Positions 26,923 through 37,500 of a DNA stretch of 64,000 nucleotides are shown here, in pieces. The stretch comes from JAHELQ01 sp964491915. Lineage in GTDB: Bacteria; Acidobacteriota; Aminicenantia; UBA2199. Made by a program: the position numbers and the translations under genes. The stretch covers positions 22,081-86,080 of the forward strand of contig CAZBHS010000020.1 in assembly GCA_964491915.1 (NCBI GenBank). Reading direction: 5' to 3'. How positions within the stretch are numbered: the first letter of the stretch is position 1; every line of letters starts with the position of its first letter. The notes under the pieces are model-generated. The model was given only the letters and a program-made list of their open reading frames with translations, was not told where the DNA came from and did not search any database.

Positions 26923-29900
26923 TTACTTTTTGTTCTCGATCCAGAACAACGGGCCGAAGATATCGCTCAAGTCAACAAGGTCTTGATCGCCCAGTTCCAG
27001 ACTTCCCACTTCCCCATCGCCAAAGTAAATTTTGTATTCGCCGCCGGATAAAGAGCCGTAACCATGGATTTTGCCCGCGCTGACTAGAGGATCCTGGATG
27101 GTGGTGGTGCCTCCGGTGGTGTTCAAGAAGAAGCGGTAGATATATTGATTCCCGGGAGGATTGCATGGATCGAGATCATCGCCTGAGCCAATCAGTCGAT
27201 CCGGTACGAATGTGTTGAAGATCACTTCGCTATTGATATACAGCGGGTAGGGTTCGAACATGATCTCGCTGGCCCCGTTGATGAAATTGAAATAGAATCC
27301 CCGGTAACTGGCTAGAGAGAAATCCGATTCTGTCGCTGTTCCGCTAAAAAGCGGCGTGATATTTTGCAGGTTGCCATTGGTGATCGGCGTGGAAATAGCG
27401 TTGTTGTCGATGATGCCGATGAATTGCCCGGTGCTGTTGACCGCATTGATGGGATTGGCCCGGTGGCCGGTTCCGAACAAAATCCAGGTGTTGTATGAAT
27501 CGTCATAACCGACGGTTGCCGGTAGGAAAAGAGTCTGTCCATCGGCGGCCTGGTAGATTGTGGTCGGACGCCACGCAAGCGGAGGCCCGTTTAAATTGAT
27601 GCGCCATATTCGTCCGCCGTTTCCGGCGGTTCCATTAAAGTCTCCGGTTTCGAACGCGTAGAAATGATCGGCCACGCCATCGTTTTGAAGATCGATTGCC
27701 ACTGGCGTGGCGGCAAATGAGTATTTGAAGCCGGCGTTGGTATGAGTGACCACTCCATCCGCCTGGGTGTCGGGATTGGATGTGACGGCGCCGAAGCGGA
27801 ATTGTTTGATAACGTTTCCGTCATACGCGTGTAAAATATAAATGGATTTCCCTTTGGAACTGACCGCTTCGTTCGGGACCGCGGAATTTGACGGGCGTTC
27901 TTCCGGGTCCAGTCCGCCGCTGAGAAATACAGCCGGCGCTTTGGCTCCGCCCCCGTCATTGCCGATTGCCGCGATGATGGGGCGTCCCTCTGTTTGTCCC
28001 ATGAATTGCGGGTCTGAGAATTCCCATAAAAACTCGAAATTGTCGGGATCCGTGATGTCCAGCGCGCAGTAGGATTGACCGCCGTCTCCCAGGCCGAAGA
28101 CCAGCACTGTCTTCCAGTCGCGGTAGTCTCCATTGGTGTCGATCTTTATGTCTTTGGCGATGGCCTGGCCGTCCACAAAGCTACGGTGTTGATCCAGAGA
28201 ACCGGTGGCTCCCGGGACAACGTGTTTCAGTTGCGGCAGTAACGAGGGGGGGATGAATCCCCATAACTCCTCGCCGGTGTCCACCCGGAAGCAATGGAGC
28301 ATGCCGTCGTTGGCTCCGGCATAGACCACCTCCGGTCTTTTAGAGACCGGTTTGCCGTCTATTATCTCTGTCCAATAGGTGTAGAATTGTTGGTAGCTGG
28401 CGTCAAATGCGGCCTTCCACCCTAGCGGGGATCCAACCACCACCGGCGGGAAGTGAAATATATCGCCAAGAATCCAGTTGTATCCGTTGTCTCCCCTGAT
28501 GAAACCGATGACGCTATCGCGGTCGGCATTATCCAGCGCTTCGTCGCCGCTCGAGAAGCCCAGGTCGGCGGCGCTGACATTGGTGGTGTTAAATGCCACC
28601 AATGTATTGTCGATAACTGTAAAGATTTGTCGCTCCGCTGTGCGGGCGTTCAACTCCACGCCGGCGTCCCATTGAAAGGAATTGACGGATACGAGATTGC
28701 CGTCGTCATCGTACACCTCTACCTGTCCGGGATTTTCAAGGTCAGCCGGGAAGTTTCCTTCGTAGTCCAATAAAAAGCACTTGAGATGGCCCTCCCACAG
28801 ATTGCGGATGTTGCGGGGGACGAAGGAGGCGATGTAGCCTTTGCTTCCATGAGTGAAGGTCGAATATTTCGGAGCCGCGAACGCGGCGTAAGCGCTCGTT
28901 TTTTCGTCGATGCCGCTGAGGGTGTCTCTAAAGGCATTCAGTAACTCTTCGTAATTGTTCGCCGAGTAATACCCTCCACCGCCATTGTAGGCGGTTTGCT
29001 TTAGGATGTAATTGTCGATGGCGAAACCGATGGTATAGGTGTAGATGAATTGCTGGTTTTGGTAGACGGTGTCGTAATCAGAGTCGCCGCTCAAAATATC
29101 ATCGGGGTATAGGTCTGAATGATACGCGAAATAGGATAGGTCGTCGAGATAGTTGGTGCCGTTGGAGGCGAGGGTGGCGTCGTCATTGTCGTCGCCGGGT
29201 CCATCGGCGTCCCCCCAGGCCGGAACATTGTTGGTGTTGAATAATATTTCCGGGTCCAGGGCGGTGAGCGATCGTAAAAAATTGTCCTGGGTCGATTCCC
29301 CGTCGGTCACTATAATGATGAAATTCAATTGGCACCAATTGGTGATAGGACGGTTGGAGGAAATCTCTTGCACCCCGCCATTGTCAAGAGGCAAGAAGTA
29401 CTTTGAGTCGGTGATTTGCCCCTGCCCTCCATGACGGAAATAACTCCAGACCTCCGCGTAACATTCGGATAACGGTGTCCAGGTTGTTGCGGTAATGCTT
29501 TTGATATTTGACGCCAAAGCCTGGAACGCGCTACTGTCCTGGCATTTTTGCGTGATTGTTCCGCCGTCCGGATCGGTTCCTTGTTCGAATATCGCGATAC
29601 CGATACGGGGCGGTTTTTTCTCCGGCGTGGGATCCTCTTCCCAATCTCTATATATACCCCTAACGACACTGGTCAGGACCTTGCGCGCCACTTTGATACG
29701 GACTTTGTTGTCATGGCCCCTGTATCCCAATTCGTCAAGCGCTGCGGGATCTGTTGTATCCCCTCCATCCAGAGACGGAGCCGGATTGTAGACTCCGGCC
29801 GATATCTCATCCCCCTGGCCGGCGTCGAAGTTTCCGTAGATCATGAAATGATTCCAGATAGCGAGTTGATGATCGGTGGCGTAATAGATGAGAAAGTTAA

Positions 29901-30351
29901 GTAAGTTGCCGGGATAGCGAGGTTCTTGTGTTTGTTCTGCAATGGGATAGAAGTATACCGGCCGGTTCGGGAAGTAGCTGTCTGTGGCGAGACAATCATT
30001 TAGACTGAGTTCCACCAATGAGTCGCGGCCCGACACATCATCCAGCGCTTCCAGACGTGTGAATTCATTGTTGGAGGTTACAAAATAATAGCGGTTGCCG
30101 AATCGTTTGATTTTAAAATCTTGCGAGGGATCGATAAAATCGCAACCAGGCCCCGTGTAGGTCCGGTCAGGATCATAAAACGGCGGGAAAATAATCGTGT
30201 TCATCGAGCCGGAGTTATCCAGTATGAACATTATGTTCGGCTTTAATTGCGATGAAACCGCAGTCAATAGATTATAATCGTCCCACGATAATAAGGGACC
30301 GGCATTCAAACATAAAAGAATGCTTAATAGAAGTAACAATTTTTTTTTCAT
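26923..30351 (-). CDS. PilY1-like type IV pilus tip protein, copy A
   Basis: Secreted protein of 1142 residues: signal peptide (1-20), an N-terminal von Willebrand A domain with MIDAS motif DNSGSMN near 45-51 and a second metal Asp in IVTDGEST, then a C-terminal PilY1/PilC beta-propeller (VVYAGANDGMLHCFRVDTGEELW near 680). A Ca2+-loop candidate, DLQNDGVAD, lies near 883, where the P. aeruginosa PilY1 calcium site sits. It should prime and cap pili and mediate adhesion. The start has GGGGGAG upstream. It follows copy B by 45 nt and closes the second unit. It is closest in sequence to copy B. Confidence 0.85.
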   Translation of the reverse strand: MKKKLLLLLSILLCLNAGPLLSWDDYNLLTAVSSQLKPNIMFILDNSGSMNTIIFPPFYDPDRTYTGPGCDFIDPSQDFKIKRFGNRYYFVTSNNEFTRLEALDDVSGRDSLVELSLNDCLATDSYFPNRPVYFYPIAEQTQEPRYPGNLLNFLIYYATDHQLAIWNHFMIYGNFDAGQGDEISAGVYNPAPSLDGGDTTDPAALDELGYRGHDNKVRIKVARKVLTSVVRGIYRDWEEDPTPEKKPPRIGIAIFEQGTDPDGGTITQKCQDSSAFQALASNIKSITATTWTPLSECYAEVWSYFRHGGQGQITDSKYFLPLDNGGVQEISSNRPITNWCQLNFIIIVTDGESTQDNFLRSLTALDPEILFNTNNVPAWGDADGPGDDNDDATLASNGTNYLDDLSYFAYHSDLYPDDILSGDSDYDTVYQNQQFIYTYTIGFAIDNYILKQTAYNGGGGYYSANNYEELLNAFRDTLSGIDEKTSAYAAFAAPKYSTFTHGSKGYIASFVPRNIRNLWEGHLKCFLLDYEGNFPADLENPGQVEVYDDDGNLVSVNSFQWDAGVELNARTAERQIFTVIDNTLVAFNTTNVSAADLGFSSGDEALDNADRDSVIGFIRGDNGYNWILGDIFHFPPVVVGSPLGWKAAFDASYQQFYTYWTEIIDGKPVSKRPEVVYAGANDGMLHCFRVDTGEELWGFIPPSLLPQLKHVVPGATGSLDQHRSFVDGQAIAKDIKIDTNGDYRDWKTVLVFGLGDGGQSYCALDITDPDNFEFLWEFSDPQFMGQTEGRPIIAAIGNDGGGAKAPAVFLSGGLDPEERPSNSAVPNEAVSSKGKSIYILHAYDGNVIKQFRFGAVTSNPDTQADGVVTHTNAGFKYSFAATPVAIDLQNDGVADHFYAFETGDFNGTAGNGGRIWRINLNGPPLAWRPTTIYQAADGQTLFLPATVGYDDSYNTWILFGTGHRANPINAVNSTGQFIGIIDNNAISTPITNGNLQNITPLFSGTATESDFSLASYRGFYFNFINGASEIMFEPYPLYINSEVIFNTFVPDRLIGSGDDLDPCNPPGNQYIYRFFLNTTGGTTTIQDPLVSAGKIHGYGSLSGGEYKIYFGDGEVGSLELGDQDLVDLSDIFGPLFWIENKK

Positions 30352-30396
30352 ATCTCCCCCGATTGTCTTTTCATTCATCTTACACCCCCCAGGCAT

Positions 30397-33300
30397 CTAT
30401 TTTTTTGATTCCAACCAAAACATCGGGCCGAAGATGTTGGTAAGATCTACAGTGTCCTGCTTCTTGATTTGGAGGTTGCCGATTTCCCCTTCGCCTGAAT
30501 AGACTTTGTATTTTCCACCGGTCAATGAACCGTATCCATGAATTCTGCCCGATTCTACTATGGGATCGTTTATATTGGTTATGCCGGCGGTAGTGTTCAG
30601 GAAAAATCTGTATAGGAATTGATTTCCCGGTGGATTGCATGGATCGATTTCTCCACTTGAGCTTGACTGGCGGCCTGGTGCGAATGTGTTGAAGATCACT
30701 TCATAATCCAGGAACACTGGATAGGGTTCTATGAGTATTTCTCCCTCGCTGTTGGGGAAATCAAAATAAAACCCCCTATGAGTGGTTAAGGAAAAATCCG
30801 ATTGTGAGGCGATTCCGGAGAATAATGACGAAATATCCTTCAAGTCCCCGTTTTCAATTGGAATCGAGATAGTATTATTATCAACGAACCCTATGAATTG
30901 ACCGGTACGATTAGTGGAATCGATGGGATCGGATCTATGTCCGGTTCCCATGAACAGCCAGGTGTTATACGAGTTATCATATCCCACGGTAGCAGGCAGG
31001 AAAATCGTTTGCCCATCCGCCGCCTGAAAAATGTTTTTAGGCCTCCAGGATATAGGCGGGCCATCGAGATCGATTCTCCAAACCCGCCCGCCCTCCCCGG
31101 CAGTTCCCTTGAAGTCTCCACTTTCGAAGACGTAAAAATAATCGGCAATTCCATCGTTTTGGCTGTCGATTGCAACGGGAGTGGCGACAAAGGAATAGTT
31201 GAACGACGCGTTCGTATGGGTGCATATACCTTCGGATACAGTGTCGGGGTTCGAGGTTGTCGGGCCGTATAGAAATTGTTTGATAAGGTTGCCGGTATAG
31301 GCGTGAACCACATAAAATGATTTGCCTGTAAGGCTCGTTGTATCTTCCGCGTTCTCCCCCTGGGAGGGCAACTCATTCTCGTCGAGGCCACCGGAAAGTA
31401 TGACAACGGGCGCCGCATTCCCGTCTCCGTCATTTCCGATAGAGATGGCAATGGGTTTTGCCTCAGTGTATCCCATGAATTCCGGACGAGTGAATTCCCA
31501 TAAAAACTGAGGATTCTCGGGATCTGTAGCGTCGAGAGCGCAATAAGATTGTCCTCCGTTTCCTAAACCGAATATCAGTACTGTTCGCCAATCTTTATAG
31601 TCCCCATTGTCATCTATTTTTATGTCTTTGGCAATGGCCTGTCCATCTACAAAACTTCTATGCTCATCTAGCGATCCCGTCACGCCCGGGACGCAGTGTT
31701 TTAATTTTGAAAGGAGCGACGGCGGTATAAACGCCCATAGTTCTTCACCGGTATCGACTCTGAAGCAGTGCAGCATTCCATCGTTCGCGCCGGCATAGAC
31801 AACCTCCGGCCTTTTGGACACACGTTTACCGTCAATTATTTCAGTCCAGTGTTCATAGAATTGCTGGTAGGTATAATCGAATTCCGCTTTCCAGCGCAAG
31901 GGGGCCCCCACGACGACAGGGGGGAAGTGGAAGATATCCCCCAGGGGCCAATTGCCTGTGTTGTCGCCCCTTATAAAATTGATGACGGCTGTACAGTCGG
32001 CCTGGTCTTGTATTTCATCCCCACAATCACATCCCAAAGAGGAGGCGTTGACATATGTCTCGGTGAAAGGGACGAGGACGCTATCAACGACTGTATAAAT
32101 TTCTCTTTCCGTGGTTCTCTCGTTTAATTTTACTCCGGCGTCCCATTGGAATGAATCGACGGGTACCAGATTGCCGTTATCGTCATAAACCTGAATCTGA
32201 CCTGGATTATTCAAATCTGAGGGAAAATTCCCCTCGTAATCCAGCAGAAAGCACTTCAGGTGGCCCTCCCAAATAGTCCTTGTATTACGGGGGATGAATG
32301 TTGCGATATATCCCTTGGCTCCCTGGATGAAGGTGGAATACTTTGGGGCTGCGAACGCAGAGTAAGAATTTACCTTCTCGTCGATGCCGCTGATTGCGTT
32401 CCTGAAGGCATCCAGGAGTTCGTTGTAATTGCTGGCGACATAATAATTTCCACCGCCATTATGAGCCGTTTGTTCAAGGAGATAATTATCTATGGCAAAA
32501 CCTATGGTGTAGGTATAGATGAATTGTTGGTTTTGGAATACCTGCTCAAAAGAGGCATCGTTTTGTAGAATATCGTCTGGAAAGAGATCGGACTCATAAG
32601 CGAAGTAGGCCAGATCGTCGAGGTAGTTGGTCCCATTGGAGGCCAACGTGGCGGTATCATCATCAGCTCCGGGGCCATCGTCGTCCCCCCATGACGACAC
32701 ATTGTTCGTATTGAATAGAATCTGCGGATTAATAGTGGATAAGGTACGCAAATAGTCGTCCTGTGTGGATTCTCCGTCGGTTAGCACAATGATGAAGTTT
32801 AGCTGGCACCAATTTGTTATAGGTTTATCCGGGAATATTTCCTGGCATGATGGGTTGTCCAGAGGAAGGAAGTACCGAGGGTCCACGATTTGGCTCTGAC
32901 AGCCGTGCCGGAAGTAACTCCAGGTTTCCGCGTAACATTCGGCCAACGGGGTCCATGAGGTTGCGGAGATCCCTTTTATATTGGCGGAGAGAGTGGCGAA
33001 TTCGGCAGTGTCCTGGCATTTTTGAATAATTATTCCACCGTCCGGATCGGCTGCTTGATCGAATATCGAGATGCCGACTCGGGGGCGGTTTTTATCGGGA
33101 TTGGGGTCGAGCTCCCATGATGAATAGATATCCCACAATATCCTGGTCAGTACTTTTCTGGCGGCTTTGATACGGATTTTATTGTCATGGCCGGTGTAAC
33201 CGAATTCATCCGCGATTTCCGGCGACGTATTATCTCCTCCGTCTACCGAGGGGGCGGGATTGTAGATTCCTGGGGAGATCTCTTCTCCCTGGCCGGCGTC

Positions 33301-33822
33301 AAAGTTACCGTAAATCATAAAATGATTCCAAATCGATATTTGGTGAGATGTGGCATAATAAAGCAGGAAGTTCAGGAGATTTCCGGGATATCGAGGTTTT
33401 TGCCACGCGTCTTCCAGGGGATAAAAATAAACACCCTGGTTAGGGACGTAACCGTCATCGGGGCAATCTCCTAAATTTAATTCCGACAGAGAAGTATTCC
33501 CCGGCACTTCGTCCAACTGATACAAGTTGTTGTATTCGTTATTCGAGAGTACGAAATAGTAATGGTCATAATATTTTTTGATTTTGTAGCTTTCCAACGG
33601 GTTTATAAAATCACATCCAGGGCCGATATAGGTGTGGTTGGGATCGTAAAAAGGGGGGAAAACGACTGTGTTCATAGAGCCTGAATTATCGAGAATGAAC
33701 ATTAAATTGGGCTTCAACTGCGGCGAAACGGACGTTAATAGGGCATAGTCGTCCCAGGGAAATATAGGTTTTACGATCAGGAATAGAAAGAGAATCGACA
33801 CAATAAATATTTCTTTTTTCAT
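30397..33822 (-). CDS. PilY1-like type IV pilus tip protein, copy B
   Basis: A 1141-residue paralogue with the same order: signal peptide, vWA domain with DNSGSMN at 45-51, and a beta-propeller with a Ca2+-loop candidate (DSQNDGIAD) near 885. It ends in FGPMFWLESKK, matching the ends of the other two copies. Base composition is visibly more AT-rich than copy A, although the propeller proteins are very similar, so the copies have diverged in codon use. The ATG has AAAGGGGGAA upstream and begins 13 nt after pilX copy 2 ends, so the three genes form one operon. Confidence 0.85.
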   Translation of the reverse strand: MKKEIFIVSILFLFLIVKPIFPWDDYALLTSVSPQLKPNLMFILDNSGSMNTVVFPPFYDPNHTYIGPGCDFINPLESYKIKKYYDHYYFVLSNNEYNNLYQLDEVPGNTSLSELNLGDCPDDGYVPNQGVYFYPLEDAWQKPRYPGNLLNFLLYYATSHQISIWNHFMIYGNFDAGQGEEISPGIYNPAPSVDGGDNTSPEIADEFGYTGHDNKIRIKAARKVLTRILWDIYSSWELDPNPDKNRPRVGISIFDQAADPDGGIIIQKCQDTAEFATLSANIKGISATSWTPLAECYAETWSYFRHGCQSQIVDPRYFLPLDNPSCQEIFPDKPITNWCQLNFIIVLTDGESTQDDYLRTLSTINPQILFNTNNVSSWGDDDGPGADDDTATLASNGTNYLDDLAYFAYESDLFPDDILQNDASFEQVFQNQQFIYTYTIGFAIDNYLLEQTAHNGGGNYYVASNYNELLDAFRNAISGIDEKVNSYSAFAAPKYSTFIQGAKGYIATFIPRNTRTIWEGHLKCFLLDYEGNFPSDLNNPGQIQVYDDNGNLVPVDSFQWDAGVKLNERTTEREIYTVVDSVLVPFTETYVNASSLGCDCGDEIQDQADCTAVINFIRGDNTGNWPLGDIFHFPPVVVGAPLRWKAEFDYTYQQFYEHWTEIIDGKRVSKRPEVVYAGANDGMLHCFRVDTGEELWAFIPPSLLSKLKHCVPGVTGSLDEHRSFVDGQAIAKDIKIDDNGDYKDWRTVLIFGLGNGGQSYCALDATDPENPQFLWEFTRPEFMGYTEAKPIAISIGNDGDGNAAPVVILSGGLDENELPSQGENAEDTTSLTGKSFYVVHAYTGNLIKQFLYGPTTSNPDTVSEGICTHTNASFNYSFVATPVAIDSQNDGIADYFYVFESGDFKGTAGEGGRVWRIDLDGPPISWRPKNIFQAADGQTIFLPATVGYDNSYNTWLFMGTGHRSDPIDSTNRTGQFIGFVDNNTISIPIENGDLKDISSLFSGIASQSDFSLTTHRGFYFDFPNSEGEILIEPYPVFLDYEVIFNTFAPGRQSSSSGEIDPCNPPGNQFLYRFFLNTTAGITNINDPIVESGRIHGYGSLTGGKYKVYSGEGEIGNLQIKKQDTVDLTNIFGPMFWLESKK

Positions 33823-33835
33823 GCGATTCCCCCTT

Positions 33836-34306
33836 TCAGTATTCGGCTGATAAAATCAAGATCACCGAACGAATCTCCTTTCTGGCCGGATGTGTACTAT
33901 TGGCCGGATATGTGGAAGAAACCACCAGGTCCCAGGCCGTGGGAACAACGCCGGAGGTTCCACTCATCTCGATGGATATCCCTTTTGGGAGTGGCGCCGG
34001 AAAGGCCAGGAAGCCTCCAATACTCTGGGCTCCGATTTCACTCATTTCCCCGCTTTTATAGCTTGAATTATTTTCATCTGACGCGAATGAGATGGCGGTT
34101 GGATTGACTGTACCGCGCAATTCATTGATGCCGAATTGAATACCGCTTTCAGCAGTGAAAAATGCCGTTTTGTCACTCATGAAATTCCTGCTGATCGCCA
34201 ATTCTCCTGTGGAATGCCTAAGACCGGTCACTCCGATCAGCGTCAGGATAATAACGCCAAAAAGGACCAATACCAACACTGATCCTTGTTCCTCTTTTCC
34301 CTTCAT
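33836..34306 (-). CDS. PilX-like minor pilin, copy 2
   Basis: A 156-residue protein with a short charged leader, KEEQG then a hydrophobic helix (about 8-27), and the PilX_N pattern RHSTGELAISRNFMSDKTAFFTAESGIQFG. It should be an inner-membrane-inserted minor pilin that helps PilY1 initiate pilus assembly. The Glu at +5 of classical pilins is not seen after the leader Gly. It is the first gene of the second pilus unit and has its own promoter. It ends with the motif IRSVILILSAEY, shared with copy 1. Confidence 0.75.
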   Translation of the reverse strand: MKGKEEQGSVLVLVLFGVIILTLIGVTGLRHSTGELAISRNFMSDKTAFFTAESGIQFGINELRGTVNPTAISFASDENNSSYKSGEMSEIGAQSIGGFLAFPAPLPKGISIEMSGTSGVVPTAWDLVVSSTYPANSTHPARKEIRSVILILSAEY

Positions 34307-34391
34307 GAAAATCTCCCCTATGTATTGCTAAATTTTTTTGCACATTAGGTTTGTGGCTTGTACGCCTAAGCTCCCAATATCATTTGGTATT

Positions 34392-34420
34392 AATATAATA
34401 CTTTTTGCCGATTTTTTCAA
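34392..34420 (-). promoter_or_regulatory. promoter of pilus unit 2
   Basis: Minus-strand TTGAAA (34415-34420), 17-bp spacer, TATATT (34392-34397); start near 34385 and a leader of about 79 nt. It lies between the unit 1 terminator and pilX copy 2, so the second unit can be expressed separately. Confidence 0.6.
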
Positions 34421-34462
34421 CAAAAAAATGAGATCCGCATAGGAATGAGGGAAAAACGAGAG

Positions 34463-34494
34463 AAAGCGACGCCCGGTTGCCCGGGCGTCGCTTT
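34463..34494 (-). terminator. intrinsic terminator after PilY1 copy C
   Basis: Perfect 14-bp stem (34463-34476 pairing with 34481-34494) with a 4-nt loop, GC-rich core GCGACGCCCGG, flanked by A/T runs. It is 25 nt beyond the stop of PilY1 copy C and upstream of the unit 2 promoter. Confidence 0.85.
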
Positions 34495-34519
34495 TATCAA
34501 TTGCAAAAAATTCTGATCG

Positions 34520-37500
34520 TTATTTTTTATTCTCAATCCAGAACATCGGGCCGAACAAATCACTCATATCGATTGTATCCTGGGATTTGACTTCCGGGCT
34601 ACCGACTTCGCCTTTTCCGGTGTATATCTTATATTTTCCACCGGTTAGCGAGCCGTGTCCCTGAATTTTCCCGGATTCCACCAATGGATCGGTTATATCT
34701 ATCGTGCCGCCGCAGCTATCCAGGAAGAAGCTGTAGATGTATTGGTTCCCCGGAGGGTTACACATATCGATGTCTTCTTCGGATGCCACGATGTCAGGGG
34801 CGTAGGTATTGAAGATCACCTGGCTGTTCAAGTACAAGGGATATGGTTCGAATATAGTCTCTCCATTTCCGTTAATGAAGTCGAAATAGAACCCACTGTA
34901 TTTTGACAACTGGAAATCTTCATCGGTCGTACCTTTGATGGCGGCGGTGATGTCGATAAGATTCGTCATCGTTATGGCGCTGGAGATATTGCCATTATCG
35001 ATGAATCCGATAAATTGGCCGGTTTTGTTGTCCGGGTGGTTGGGGACGGGGCGGTGGCCTGTGCCGAATAATAACCAGGTGTTGTAGTTATCGTCGTATC
35101 CGGCGGTGGCTGGCAGGAAGATGGTCTGGCCGTCCGCCGCTTGAAAAACGTTAGTCGGACGCCAGCCTTTGGGGTCGCCATTGATATTGACTTTCCAGAC
35201 TCTGCCGCCTTCGCCGACGGTACCTCTGTAATCGCCGCTTTCAAACATATAGAAATAATCCCCGATGCCGTCGTTTGTCCGGTCTATTACAGTTGGAGTG
35301 GAGGCGAAACAATATTTGAAACCTGCATTGGTGTGCGTATAGATTCCTGATGTGGCTGTATCTGGATTTGATGTTTTTGAGTCGTACACGAATTGTTTGA
35401 TGAGGGATCCGTCATAGGCGCGCAGGACATAGAACGCTTTTCCCGTCAGACTGGTGGGATCTTTAACCTTTGCCGGGACAGTGGGAAGTTCCTCTTTATC
35501 GAAGCCGCCCGATAGAAATACCGCGGGGACACGGGTGTTGTTGCCATCGTTTGCCACATCCGTGATAATCGGTTTTCCTTCAGTCTCGCCCATAAATGTG
35601 GCATCGGTGAATTCCCAGAGAAATTCAGGACTTTGAGGGTCTGTGATATCCATCGCGCAATAGGCGTTACCTCCAATTCCCATTCCGAAAATCAAAACCG
35701 TCCGCCAATCGTCATAGGTACCGTTGTTGGCTACCTTAATATCTTTGGCGATGGCTTTACCGTCCACGAAATAGTTGTGTTGATTTAATGATCCGGTAAC
35801 ATCAGGGACCGAATGCTTGAGCTTGGCGAGCAGGGAGGGGGGGATGAACGCCCATAGTTCCTCTCCGGTATCGACCCTAAAGCAGTGAAGCATGCCGTCA
35901 TTGGCTCCGGCATAGATGACTTCGATTCGTTTGGACACTACTTTCCCGTCCTTTTCCTCGGTCCAATGTTCATAGAACTTAGCGTAGCTGGCATCAAACG
36001 AGGCTTTCCATCGTAGCGGCGCGCCCACCACCAGCGGTGTGAAATGGAAAGTATCTCCAAGGACCCAATCATAGCCGGTGTTGCCCCGGATAAAGTCGAT
36101 TACTTTCGCCGTATCGGCATTGTCCACTGTTTTATCGCCACTATCGAATCCCAGGGCGGAGGCGTCTATATTTGTGTCTGAAAACTCCACCAACGTATTG
36201 CCAGTGGCGGTGTAGATGTTTCTGGCGGTTGATCTGGCTGTTAGCTCCCGCCCGGCGTCCCATTGGAATGAATCGACCGGAATTAATTGTTCGTCCTCGT
36301 CGTACACCTGTACTTGACCGGGATTGTCGAGATCAGCCGGGAAGTTGCCTTCGTAATCCAGGAGATAGCATTTGAGGTGTCCTTCCCAAATATTCTTTCC
36401 ATTTCTGGGAATAAATGTAGCCACGTATCCTTTGGCTCCGTCGGTAAAAGTCGAATATTTAGGCGCGGCAAAGGCTGCGTATGCATTAACTTTTTCATCG
36501 ATGCTGCTCAACGCCGCTTTTAATGCCGCTAACAATTCTTCGAAATTGCCTGCTGTGAAAAACTCTCCGCCGCCGTTTTTAGCGGTTTGTCTCAGCAGGT
36601 AATTGTCGATGGCGAATCCGATGGCATAGGTGTAAATGAATTGCTTGTTCTGATAAATTTCTTCAAAATCAGGGTCATCTTTCAGCATTTCGTCTGGATA
36701 CAGATCGTAATTATAGGCGAAGTAAGCCAGGTCGTCCAGGTAGTTTGTCCCTTGGTTATCCAGGGTGGCGCTGTCATCGTCGTCATCTTTCCCATCGGTG
36801 TCGCCCCAGGTTGCCATTTTATTTGTGTTTATCAGAATGTTTGGATCTTTGGCGCTCAAATCCCGCATCGCATCGTCTTTTGTGGATTCACCGTCGGTTA
36901 CGATAAGGATGAAGTTGAGCTGGCACCAATTGGTCATCGGTTTGTTGGAGGATATGGTCTGGCACCCGGGATCGTCCAGCGGGAGGAAATATTTCGAGTC
37001 TCCGATGTGTCCCTGGCCGCCGTGACGGAAATAAGTCCAGGCTTCGGCGTAGCATTCCGCCAGGGGGGTCATCGTGTTGGCCATGATGCCCTTGATATTG
37101 GCGGCCATACCTATAAACGCGCTATTGTCCTGGCATTTTTGCTGGAGGGTGCCTCCTGCGGGATCTGCATTATGTTCAAAGATAGTGAGGCCGATACGGG
37201 GACGTTTCTTATCGGGGTTGGGATCCAAATCATGGGAATTGAACACGTCCCATAACACATGGGTCAATACTTTGCGGGCCACTTTAATGCGGATTTTATT
37301 GTCATGTCCGTTATACCCCAGATCGTCGTCTTCATCGGGATCGGTGGTGTCGCCTTGATTAATTTGTGGGGCCGGATCGTAGACGCCGGTGGAGGTTTCA
37401 ACCCCCTGTCCCGATTTGAAGTTTCCATAGATCATAAAATGATTCCATATGGTAAGCTGATGGGGGGTGGCGTAGTAAAGAAGAAAGTTCAGAAAATTCC